Of a stretch of DNA of 7,401 bases, positions 1 through 6,378 are shown piece after piece. The stretch is taken from contig JAWLGN010000277.1 of assembly GCA_041685075.1 (NCBI GenBank), positions 1 through 7,401 on the forward strand. Direction: 5' to 3'. The notes beneath the pieces are model-generated. The model made no database searches, was not told where the DNA came from, and saw only the letters and a program-made list of their open reading frames with translations. The position numbers and the translations under genes are program-made. The first letter of the stretch is position 1; each line of letters opens with the position of its first letter. The DNA is from JAMCRM01 sp041685075 (GTDB taxonomy: Bacteria > Acidobacteriota > Terriglobia > Bryobacterales > Bryobacteraceae).

Positions 1-715
1 GCGCGGGAGATGCGTCGGAAGGTTTCGGCTCGCCGGTCGCCGGTTGCTTGAAAGCGGGCACCTGGAACGTGCGGGTCAATTCACCGGGATCGGGCTCCGT
101 TGACGCAGCCGGGGGAGGCGGCGCGCCCGCCGGTTCGGCCGGCGCAGGCTCTCCTCCCTCGATCAACCATGCAAACTCGCCGGAGACGCCGGCCGGCGGT
201 TGCTTCGCTTGCGCCTCGGTTTCTCTGTGCGGCTCGGTCGCGCCAAACGCCGGCACCTTCCACGCACCCGCGCGCGAATACAGCCGTTCGCCTCCCTGTG
301 GCCGCGGCGATGGAGCCGCGGCGGGTGGCGGTGGTGGCGTCGCGGCGGGTGGCGGCGATGGAACTGCGGCCGACTGCGGTGGTGGAATTGCGGCAGGCGG
401 CGGCGGTGGGACCGCCGCGGGCGGCTGCTGCGCCGCCACCGAGTTCAGCCATTCCTCCAGGGTGAGCCCGCCCGGCAGCGGATCGGTCACCGCATAGGGC
501 GTGCCCTCGTGTTCTCCGATCTCGACAATCGCGGCCCGCGGGCCCGCTTCCAGCCTCTCCAGCGCCGCGAGCAGCGCCTGGTTGGCAGGCGTGCGGCCCG
601 CCACCATCAAATGCGCCACCACGTTCCGGCCCGTGGCCACTTCGCGCCCCCGGAAGCGCTTGATTTCCCCGGAGGGCAGCGCATCCAGAAGCTCGTACTT
701 TCGGTAGAAACTCAT
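1..715 (-). CDS. Partial gene: kinase N-lobe-like (pseudokinase) protein with Pro-rich repeat tail
   Basis: The frame is open from ATG at 715 to the left edge (238 residues seen, C-terminus missing). The start is well fixed: an in-frame TGA lies seven codons upstream with no other start codon between. Residues 6-37 align without gaps to residues 9-40 of the Ser/Thr kinase at the right end of the window: KYEL start, G16, R22, R24, GR at 29-30 and V32 are shared (about 11 of 32 identical). The kinase ATP-binding Lys is His35 here (VVAHLM against VAVKIL), and the glycine loop is PSGEIKRF. Residues 63-90 resemble the end of a kinase N-lobe (IVEIGEHEG, then TPYAVTD). No HRD, DFG or APE follows; instead residues 102-133 are an octapeptide Pro/Ala repeat, then a low-complexity tail with recurring GEF/GEL and VPAF motifs. 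I infer a non-catalytic protein tied to the divergent T6SS operon. I recall similar proteins in Acidobacteriota, but have not checked this. Function unknown. Confidence 0.85.
   Translation of the reverse strand, partial: MSFYRKYELLDALPSGEIKRFRGREVATGRNVVAHLMVAGRTPANQALLAALERLEAGPRAAIVEIGEHEGTPYAVTDPLPGGLTLEEWLNSVAAQQPPAAVPPPPPAAIPPPQSAAVPSPPPAATPPPPPAAAPSPRPQGGERLYSRAGAWKVPAFGATEPHRETEAQAKQPPAGVSGEFAWLIEGGEPAPAEPAGAPPPPAASTEPDPGELTRTFQVPAFKQPATGEPKPSDASPA
294..425. repeat. 24-bp tandem repeat encoding a Pro/Ala octapeptide
   Basis: Four clear 24-base units lie head to tail at 318-341, 342-365, 366-389 and 390-413, each beginning GCGGC on the plus strand. Degenerate copies flank them at about 294-317 and 414-425. 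On the coding (minus) strand they encode VPPPPPAA, IPPPQSAA, VPSPPPAA and TPPPPPAA, then a decayed APSPRPQG. The period is a multiple of three, so copy changes keep the frame. The tract is probably a flexible, extended linker between the kinase-like head and the motif-bearing tail. Confidence 0.85.
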
Positions 716-736
716 CCTCTCACTCGCCCCGCGTCA

Positions 737-752
737 GTGACTATCATGTCAC
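737..752. promoter_or_regulatory. Inverted repeat GTGAC-N6-GTCAC, possible operator
   Basis: A perfect 5-base inverted repeat, GTGACTATCATGTCAC, lies between the two divergent genes and covers the candidate -10 box of the minus-strand gene. Its position and dyad symmetry suit a dimeric repressor or regulator. GTGA and TCAC are separated by 8 bases, not the 6 of a classical CRP site, so I do not assign a regulator. Arms of this length can occur by chance. Confidence 0.3.
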
Positions 753-771
753 CCTGCTGTTTCTTGTTCAA
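743..771 (-). promoter_or_regulatory. Candidate sigma-70 promoter for the divergent minus-strand gene
   Basis: Reading the minus strand, TTGAAC (771-766) is followed after 17 bases by CATGAT (748-743). These match TTGACA and TATAAT at four of six positions each, with ideal spacing. Transcription would begin near 736, giving a leader of about 20 bases before the ATG at 715. AGAGG lies directly against that ATG, too close for a standard ribosome binding site; a GGGG about 11 bases upstream is the other candidate. The call rests on sequence match alone. Confidence 0.3.
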
Positions 772-794
772 ATCCCTCCCACTGGGGCTAGAAT
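764..794 (+). promoter_or_regulatory. Candidate sigma-70 promoter for the tssKLM-kinase operon
   Basis: TAGAAT (789-794) is one base from the -10 consensus. TTGTTC (764-769) is a weak -35 match with a long 19-base spacer. Transcription would start near 801, about 43 bases before tssK. The -35 box overlaps that of the candidate minus-strand promoter, so the two would be back to back. This is the only gap upstream of the operon, so some promoter is expected in 716-843. Confidence 0.3.
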
Positions 795-799
795 AGCCT

Positions 800-847
800 A
801 TGCTGCAAGTGCGCGCGGTGTTGCGCCGGCTCGGAATCGCCATATGA
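800..847 (+). CDS. Possible 15-codon upstream ORF overlapping the tssK start
   Basis: ATG at 800 opens a short frame, MLQVRAVLRRLGIAI, ending with TGA at 845-847. The stop overlaps the tssK start in the sequence ATGA (844-847), an arrangement typical of translational coupling. It has no clear ribosome binding site and nearly coincides with the predicted transcription start, so it may not be translated. Its composition resembles no known leader peptide that I recognise. It could well be chance. Confidence 0.15.
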   Translation: MLQVRAVLRRLGIAI

Positions 848-2184
848 AGCTCTTGTCCAAGGTCGTCTGGTCGGAAGGCATGCATCTCGGGCCGCATCAT
901 TTCCAGGCCCAGGGGCGCTACGTCGAAGACTCCATCCAGTTTGCGGTGTCCAGCCTGTGGCACCGGCCCTATGGCCTGGCCGGCGTGGAACTGGATGCCG
1001 AGGCGCTGGCCAACGGCACCGTCTCTGTGCTGCACGCCCGCGGCGTCTTCCCCGACGGCCTGCCCTTCAACATGCCGGAAAGCGACGCCCTGCCACCGGC
1101 GCGCTCCATCGCCGAATTGTTCCCACCCACGCGCGACCACCTCACCGTCCTGCTGGCCATCCCCCCGCACCGGCCGGGAGGCGTCAACTGCGCGTTCAGC
1201 GGCGATGCGGCCGACGCCCGCTACGTGGCCGAATGCCGCACGCTGCACGACGAAACCACCGGCGCCGACGAGCGCCCCATCCACCTGGGCCGCAAGAACG
1301 TACGCCTGCTGCTCGATACTGAGACCACCGGCGAGACGGTAACGCTGCCCCTTGCCCGCATCATGCGCGACGGCGCCGGGCATTTCATCTTCGATCCGGC
1401 CTTCATCCCGCCCTGTCTTCAAATCGGCGCCAGCGAGCGCCTTATGCTGCTGTTGCGCCGCCTGGTGGAGATACTCGAAGAGAAAGCCGCGTCGCTCGGC
1501 GGCCGCGGCGGCTCCCCGGGCGAGTTCTCTTCTCGGGAAATTGCGAGCTTCTGGCTGCTGCACGCGGTCAACTCCGGGCTGGCGCCCCTGCGCCACCTGT
1601 GGACCACCAAGCGCGGCCACCCGGAGGAGCTCTTCCTCGAAATGTCCCGGCTGGGCGGCGCGCTGTGCACCTTCGCGCTCGATTCCCACCCCCGCGCCAT
1701 GCCGGTCTACGATCACGAGCGCCTCACCGAGTGCTTCGGAGAACTCGACCGGCATATCCGCGCGCATCTCGAAACCATTGTCCCGACCAACTGCATCTCC
1801 ATCCCGCTGAAGCCGGCGAAACCCTATTTCTGGGAGGGCGAAATCACCGACCAGCGCGTGCTGGGCACTTCCAGTTGGATCTTCGCCATCCGCTCCGCGC
1901 TCGGAGAGGCCGAACTGCTGTCCAGAACACCGCAACTGGTGAAAGTCTGCTCGGCGCTGTTCGTGCCGGAGTTGGTGAAGCGCGCCCTGCCGGGTCTTCC
2001 CATGCGGCACCTGCCGGTACCACCCCCCGCCGTCTCCCGCCGCATCGAAACCCAGTATTTCGGTATCAGTAGAAGCGGGCCGTGCTGGGATCACATGGTG
2101 CAGACCCGCAAGGTAGGGGTCTATGTGCCGGGCGATATTCCCGATCCTGAAATCGAGCTGTTAGTAGTGCTGGAGTCTCAATAG
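844..2184 (+). CDS. tssK: TssK, T6SS baseplate protein (ImpJ/VasE family)
   Basis: This 446-residue protein has the usual TssK length. The N-terminus carries the family hallmark VVWSEGMHLGPHHFQ (residues 7-21). The C-terminal part shows the conserved pattern PVPPPAV, then QYFGISRSGPCW (404-415) and a final VYVP...EIELLVVLES segment. TssK is a cytoplasmic trimer that joins the T6SS baseplate wedges (TssEFG) to the TssL/TssM membrane complex; its N-terminal part contacts the baseplate and its C-terminal part the membrane complex. It is the first gene of the plus-strand operon, and tssL starts 10 bases after its TAG stop. The start at 844 places the hallmark motif at the expected distance; only a weak GGA (833-835) serves as ribosome binding site. 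No tssJ precedes it, unlike the common tssJ-tssK-tssL order. Confidence 0.95.
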   Translation: MKLLSKVVWSEGMHLGPHHFQAQGRYVEDSIQFAVSSLWHRPYGLAGVELDAEALANGTVSVLHARGVFPDGLPFNMPESDALPPARSIAELFPPTRDHLTVLLAIPPHRPGGVNCAFSGDAADARYVAECRTLHDETTGADERPIHLGRKNVRLLLDTETTGETVTLPLARIMRDGAGHFIFDPAFIPPCLQIGASERLMLLLRRLVEILEEKAASLGGRGGSPGEFSSREIASFWLLHAVNSGLAPLRHLWTTKRGHPEELFLEMSRLGGALCTFALDSHPRAMPVYDHERLTECFGELDRHIRAHLETIVPTNCISIPLKPAKPYFWEGEITDQRVLGTSSWIFAIRSALGEAELLSRTPQLVKVCSALFVPELVKRALPGLPMRHLPVPPPAVSRRIETQYFGISRSGPCWDHMVQTRKVGVYVPGDIPDPEIELLVVLESQ

Positions 2185-2188
2185 GGAG
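2183..2188 (+). promoter_or_regulatory. Ribosome binding site of tssL
   Basis: AGGGAG overlaps the tssK stop codon and sits 6 bases before the ATG at 2195. This spacing supports 2195 over the out-of-frame ATG at 2191. The placement inside the end of tssK suggests coupled translation of the two genes. Confidence 0.6.
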
Positions 2189-2194
2189 ACATGC

Positions 2195-2911
2195 ATGACG
2201 CAACCTGATACAGCCGCCGCCGCGCGGCGTCCGGAGAACCTGGCCCTGATTCTCCAGGAGGTCCTGACGGTGGTGGTGCGGTTCCGCGCCAATCGCCAGC
2301 CGGTCACCGACTCCGAGTCCTTCCGGCATCACGTGCGCGAAGCGCTGAAGTCCGCCGCCCACCAGGCGCGCAACGTCGCAGGCTACTCGAGCGACGACGT
2401 CAAGATGGCGGTCTTCGCCGCGGTGGCTTTCCTCGACGAATCCATTCTCAACTCCCGCAATCCCGTCTTCGCCGACTGGCCTCGCAAACCGCTGCAGGAA
2501 GAGATGTTCGGCCACCACATCGCCGGCGAGGTCTTCTTCCGCAACTTGGGCGAACTGCTGGCGCGCGACGACTCCCCCGCGCTGGCCGACGTGCTGGAGG
2601 TCTATTACCTTTGCATGCTGCTGGGTTTCGCCGGCCGCTACGTGGCTGGCAACCGCGGCGAGCTGAAGGTCATGATGGACCGCACCGGCGAAAAGATCCG
2701 GCGCATTCGCGGCCGGCTGCCGGAACTCTCACCCGCCTGGCAGCTTCCGCCGGAGCCGGCGCCCGTGCACAAGGATGCCTGGGTGCGGCGGCTGGCCATC
2801 GGGGCCGCGGCCTGTCTGCTGCTGGCGCTGCTGTTCTTCGCCGGTTACAAGCTCATGCTCGGTTCGGGAGCCTCCGAACTGCGGACCATCGCGGTCCAGG
2901 GGAGGTACTGA
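2195..2911 (+). CDS. tssL: TssL, T6SS inner-membrane protein (DotU/ImpK family)
   Basis: This 238-residue protein has the DotU-family core. Visible motifs are YSSDDVKMAVFAAVAFLDESIL (residues 64-85), W95 with PLQEEMFGHHIAGEVFF (99-115), and LEVYYLCMLLGFAGRY (134-149). A single hydrophobic segment near the C-terminus (about 199-221) is preceded by VRR and is the expected tail anchor, leaving a short periplasmic end of about 17 residues. The cytoplasmic hook-shaped domain binds TssK and TssM. This is the short form: no OmpA-like peptidoglycan-binding domain follows the membrane segment, so a separate protein such as TagL may anchor the complex to the cell wall. Its TGA stop is 6 bases before the tssM start. 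Confidence 0.95.
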   Translation: MTQPDTAAAARRPENLALILQEVLTVVVRFRANRQPVTDSESFRHHVREALKSAAHQARNVAGYSSDDVKMAVFAAVAFLDESILNSRNPVFADWPRKPLQEEMFGHHIAGEVFFRNLGELLARDDSPALADVLEVYYLCMLLGFAGRYVAGNRGELKVMMDRTGEKIRRIRGRLPELSPAWQLPPEPAPVHKDAWVRRLAIGAAACLLLALLFFAGYKLMLGSGASELRTIAVQGRY

Positions 2912-2917
2912 GGAGCC

Positions 2918-5900
2918 ATGTGGATCGTCTACCTGATCGCCGGCGGCGGACTGGCCGTGTGGTACGGTTTGAACCTGCTCTTGACCAGCGTGCTGCGGCT
3001 CACCGGGAAAGAGGCGCTCTACTTCACCATCTTCTGGATGGTTTTCGGCGTGATCGCCGCGGTGGGGGTGGTGTGGTATTTCTGGCAGCGGCGCAAGGCG
3101 CAGCGTGCCGAAGCGGCAGCGGCCGCGGGCGCCGAGGGCGGTTCGGCCGATGAAGTGGACGCACTCCTCCGGGAGGCCGAGAACCGTCTCTCCGCCGCGG
3201 GCAAGCACGCCCGCATCAGCGGCCTTCCCGCCATCTTCGTCATCGGCGGCGCCGGCGCTACCAAGACCAGCACGGTGGTGAACTCGGGGCTGGAGCCGGA
3301 ACTGCTCGCCGGGCAGATTTATCAGAACAGCACCGTGGCCTCGACGCGAATGGCCAACCTGTGGTTTGCGCGCCAGGTTGTGCTGGTGGAAGCCGGGGGC
3401 AAGCTGCTGGCAGACCCGGCGCGCTGGCGCCGGCTGGTAACTCGCCTGCGTCCCGGCAAGCTGGCCTCCGTGATGGGCAAGGGAGGGCAGGCTCCGCGCG
3501 CCGCGGTGGTGTGCTTCGACTGCGAAACCTTCACCCGCCCCGGCGCGGCCGAGGCGGTTGCCTCCGCGGCCCGCACCCTGCGCGCGCGCCTGGGCGAGAT
3601 CTCCGAAAGCTTCGGCATCCACCTGCCGGTCTACGTGCTGTTCACCAAGGCGGACCGGCTGCCGTTTTTCGCCGACTACGTCCGCAACCTGACGAACGAA
3701 GAAGCCCGGCAGGTGGTGGGGGCCACGGTGCCGATGCGCCCCGCCGGCTCCGCGGGGGTCTACGCGGAAGAGGAGACCGCGCGGCTCACGGCCCGCTTCG
3801 AAGAGCTGTTCCGTTCGCTCTGCGATCACCGGCCGGAGTATCTCTCGCGCGAGAACGACGCTTCTCGGCTTCCCGGCATCTACGAGTTCCCCCGGGAGTT
3901 TCGCAAAGTGCGCCCCCTGGCGGTGGAGTTCCTCGTGGACCTCTGCCGTCCCAGCCAGTTGACCGTGGGGCCGTTCCTGCGAGGCTTCTACTTCTCGGGC
4001 GTGCGGCCCATTATCGTCACGGAAGCGCCCGCGGCGCCGCGCCTCGAGCGCCAATCGATGGAGGCCGCCAGCGCTGCCACCGGCATGTTCCGTGCCGCGG
4101 CCGCACAGCCGGCTCCGGCGCCCGTTCCCGGCGGGGTGGCCCGCAAGGTGCCCCAGTGGCTCTTCCTGGCGCACCTGTTCAACGACGTGGTGCTGGGAGA
4201 CCGCGCCGCCATGGGGGCCAGCGGCGCCAGCACCAGAACCGGATTTCTCCAGCGCGTGCTGCTGGCGAGCGCCGCCCTGCTCGCGGTGGTCCTCATCATC
4301 GGGTTCACGGTTTCGTTCTTCAACAACCGGGCGCTCGAAAAGGATGTGATCGAGGCGGCGCGCGGCATTTCGGCCGCCGAATCGAGCGGCTTCGATCTGC
4401 CCTCGGCCGACGCGCTGAAACGGCTGGAGACGCTCCGGCAATCGCTCGAGCGGCTGGCAACCTACAACCGCGAAGGCGCGCCATGGCGCTACCGGTGGGG
4501 GCTGTACGTGGGCAACCGGCTCTATCCGGAGGTTCGCCGCGCCTACTTCGGTAAGTTCCACCAGTTGCTGTTCAGCCAGACCCAGGCGGCGCTCCTCGCC
4601 AACCTGCGCGGCCTCCCCCCTACCCCGGGCCCGGAATATAGCCCGACTTACGACACTTTGAAGGCCTACCTGATCGTCACGTCGCACCACGACCGCAGCA
4701 CCCGCATCTTCCTCGGCCCCGTGCTGCTCGACCGCTGGAGCGCGGGCCGCGGCGTGGATGAGGAACGCCTCGACCTTGCCCGCCGGCAGTTCGATTACTA
4801 CGCCTATGAACTCAAGCTGGCCAACCCGTTCAGCAGCGAGAACGACGCGGCGGCGATCGAAAAAGCGCGCCGGTACCTGGCGCAGTTCGCCGGCGTCGAG
4901 CGGGTCTACCAGTTCATGCTGGCCGAGGCCGGCAAGACCAACCCGCCGGTGAATTTCAACAAGCGCTTCCCCGGATCGGCCGCCGTGGTGGTGGGGAACT
5001 ACGACGTGGCCGGCGCCTTCACCAAGGGCGGCTGGGAGTTCATGAAAACCGCGCTCGCCAACGCCGAGAAATACTTCGCCGGCGAGCGCTGGGTGCTGGG
5101 CGACCAGGCCCCCGCATCCATCGACCGCGCGCAGCTCGAGGCCGAGCTGCGCAGCCGCTACCACGCCGACTTCATCAACCAGTGGCGCAACTACTTCAAG
5201 GCCGCGCGCGTGGTGCGCTACGGCGGCCTGAAGGACGCCGCGTCCAAGCTGAACGTGCTCTCGGGCAACCAGACCCCTCTGCTGGCGCTCTTCTGGCTGG
5301 CATCGCAGAACACCAACGTGGACGACGAAAAGGTGCTGGCGGCGCTCCAGCCGGTACACGCCGTGGTGCCGCCCGCGAGCGTGGACCGCTACATCGCGGA
5401 ACCCAACCAGGGCTACATGAATGCCTTGATCGCCCTGCAATCCTCGCTCGAACAGATGGCCGCGCAGCCGGCGCCCAACGAAGCCGCCGCCGGCCAGACC
5501 TTGAGCCAGGCGGCGGCCGCCAAGATGACCACCCGGCAGATGGCGCAGGCTTTCCGGATCGACCCGGACGCGCATCTCGAAGGCACCGTACAGGCGCTGC
5601 TCGAGCAGCCCATCACCTACGCGGAGGCGCTGCTCCGCACCCTCGGCCCCGCGGAGCTGAACGCCAAAGGACGCGCCTTGTGCGCGCAGTTCCGCGCCGT
5701 CATGGCCAAGTATCCGTTCAACCCCGCTGCGCAGACGCAGGCCACCATCCAGGAAGTGAATGCGCTGTTCCGCAAACCGGACGGCGCGCTGTGGGCCTTC
5801 TACGACGCGAACCTGCAAAAGGCACTGCCGAAACTGGGCGCGCGCTATACGCCGCAGCCGGCCGGCGGAGTGAACCTGAACCCCGCGTTCGTGAACTTCT

Positions 5901-6376
5901 TCAACCGCGCGGCGGCTTTCGCCGAGGCAGCCTACCCCGGCGGCGCGCAGGATCCCCGGATCGGCTACACGCTGCGGCCGGTACCCGCCGGGGGAACCAG
6001 CGGCACGACCCTCCGCATCGACGGCCAGACCATCGCCTTCACCGGCGGCACGCCCCAGCCCAAGCAGTTCGCCTGGCAGGGCGGCGGCACGCATGAAGCC
6101 GTGGCAACGGTGAAGTTCGGCGGCTCCGATCTTGGCTGGGCCAACTATTCCGGCCTGTGGGCCGCCTTCCAGTTCTTCGGCGATGCCGAGCGCTGGGTGC
6201 CCGCCGGCCAGGGCTTCAACGTGGAGTGGATCGTGCGGGTGGGCAAGAACCCCGTCACCCTGGAAGGCAAGCCCCTTACCGTGCAGTTTCACCTGGATAT
6301 GAACGGAGCGCCGCCGGTCTTCCAGCGCGGGTACTTCGCCGGGCTGGGCTGCGTGGCGGAGGTCGCGAGGCCCTGA
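2918..6376 (+). CDS. tssM: TssM, T6SS inner-membrane core protein (IcmF family)
   Basis: At 1152 residues this is a full-length TssM. Hydrophobic segments at about 2-24 and 34-56 bracket a short turn; a cytoplasmic NTPase-like domain follows, then a third membrane segment at about 447-468 and a large periplasmic region to the end. The Walker A region is GGAGATKTS (110-118), with Thr115 where a Gly normally precedes the Lys. A hydrophobic Walker B-like strand ends at AAVVCFDCETF (195-205), and the TKAD motif is at 243-246. The family signature EFPREFRKVRP...DLCRPSQLTVGPFLRGFYFSGVRP covers 323-364. TssM binds TssL in the inner membrane and spans the periplasm towards the TssJ lipoprotein. Possible ribosome sites are AGGAG at 2911-2915, rather close to the ATG, and GGGGAGG just upstream of it. 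The stop overlaps the next start by one base. Confidence 0.96.
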   Translation: MWIVYLIAGGGLAVWYGLNLLLTSVLRLTGKEALYFTIFWMVFGVIAAVGVVWYFWQRRKAQRAEAAAAAGAEGGSADEVDALLREAENRLSAAGKHARISGLPAIFVIGGAGATKTSTVVNSGLEPELLAGQIYQNSTVASTRMANLWFARQVVLVEAGGKLLADPARWRRLVTRLRPGKLASVMGKGGQAPRAAVVCFDCETFTRPGAAEAVASAARTLRARLGEISESFGIHLPVYVLFTKADRLPFFADYVRNLTNEEARQVVGATVPMRPAGSAGVYAEEETARLTARFEELFRSLCDHRPEYLSRENDASRLPGIYEFPREFRKVRPLAVEFLVDLCRPSQLTVGPFLRGFYFSGVRPIIVTEAPAAPRLERQSMEAASAATGMFRAAAAQPAPAPVPGGVARKVPQWLFLAHLFNDVVLGDRAAMGASGASTRTGFLQRVLLASAALLAVVLIIGFTVSFFNNRALEKDVIEAARGISAAESSGFDLPSADALKRLETLRQSLERLATYNREGAPWRYRWGLYVGNRLYPEVRRAYFGKFHQLLFSQTQAALLANLRGLPPTPGPEYSPTYDTLKAYLIVTSHHDRSTRIFLGPVLLDRWSAGRGVDEERLDLARRQFDYYAYELKLANPFSSENDAAAIEKARRYLAQFAGVERVYQFMLAEAGKTNPPVNFNKRFPGSAAVVVGNYDVAGAFTKGGWEFMKTALANAEKYFAGERWVLGDQAPASIDRAQLEAELRSRYHADFINQWRNYFKAARVVRYGGLKDAASKLNVLSGNQTPLLALFWLASQNTNVDDEKVLAALQPVHAVVPPASVDRYIAEPNQGYMNALIALQSSLEQMAAQPAPNEAAAGQTLSQAAAAKMTTRQMAQAFRIDPDAHLEGTVQALLEQPITYAEALLRTLGPAELNAKGRALCAQFRAVMAKYPFNPAAQTQATIQEVNALFRKPDGALWAFYDANLQKALPKLGARYTPQPAGGVNLNPAFVNFFNRAAAFAEAAYPGGAQDPRIGYTLRPVPAGGTSGTTLRIDGQTIAFTGGTPQPKQFAWQGGGTHEAVATVKFGGSDLGWANYSGLWAAFQFFGDAERWVPAGQGFNVEWIVRVGKNPVTLEGKPLTVQFHLDMNGAPPVFQRGYFAGLGCVAEVARP

Positions 6377-6378
6377 TG
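6374..6378 (+). other. TGATG stop-start overlap between tssM and the kinase gene
   Basis: The TGA stop of tssM (6374-6376) shares its final A with the ATG of the kinase (6376-6378). There is no strong ribosome binding site ahead of the kinase start, so re-initiation after tssM translation is likely. This would tie the amount of kinase to that of TssM. Confidence 0.85.

Noticed and set aside
737..752. The intergenic inverted repeat as a CRP site
   Set aside because: GTGA and TCAC are 8 bases apart, not the 6 of the CRP consensus, and the outer T/A pair is missing, so no specific regulator is assigned.
48..796. Several plus-strand frames opposite the divergent gene (for example 48-497 and 200-796)
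   Set aside because: They are Gly/Ala- or Arg/Trp-rich translations of the Pro-codon repeat tract. The minus-strand frame has a kinase-like head, a fixed start and motif structure.
712..2094. A 460-codon open frame on the minus strand opposite tssK
   Set aside because: Same in-register shadow effect of GC-rich codon use; the sense strand encodes an unmistakable TssK, and the frame's translation is low-complexity with no motif.
2191..2193. ATG at 2191 as the tssL start
   Set aside because: It is out of frame with the DotU-family protein; the ATG at 2195 is in frame and properly spaced from AGGGAG.
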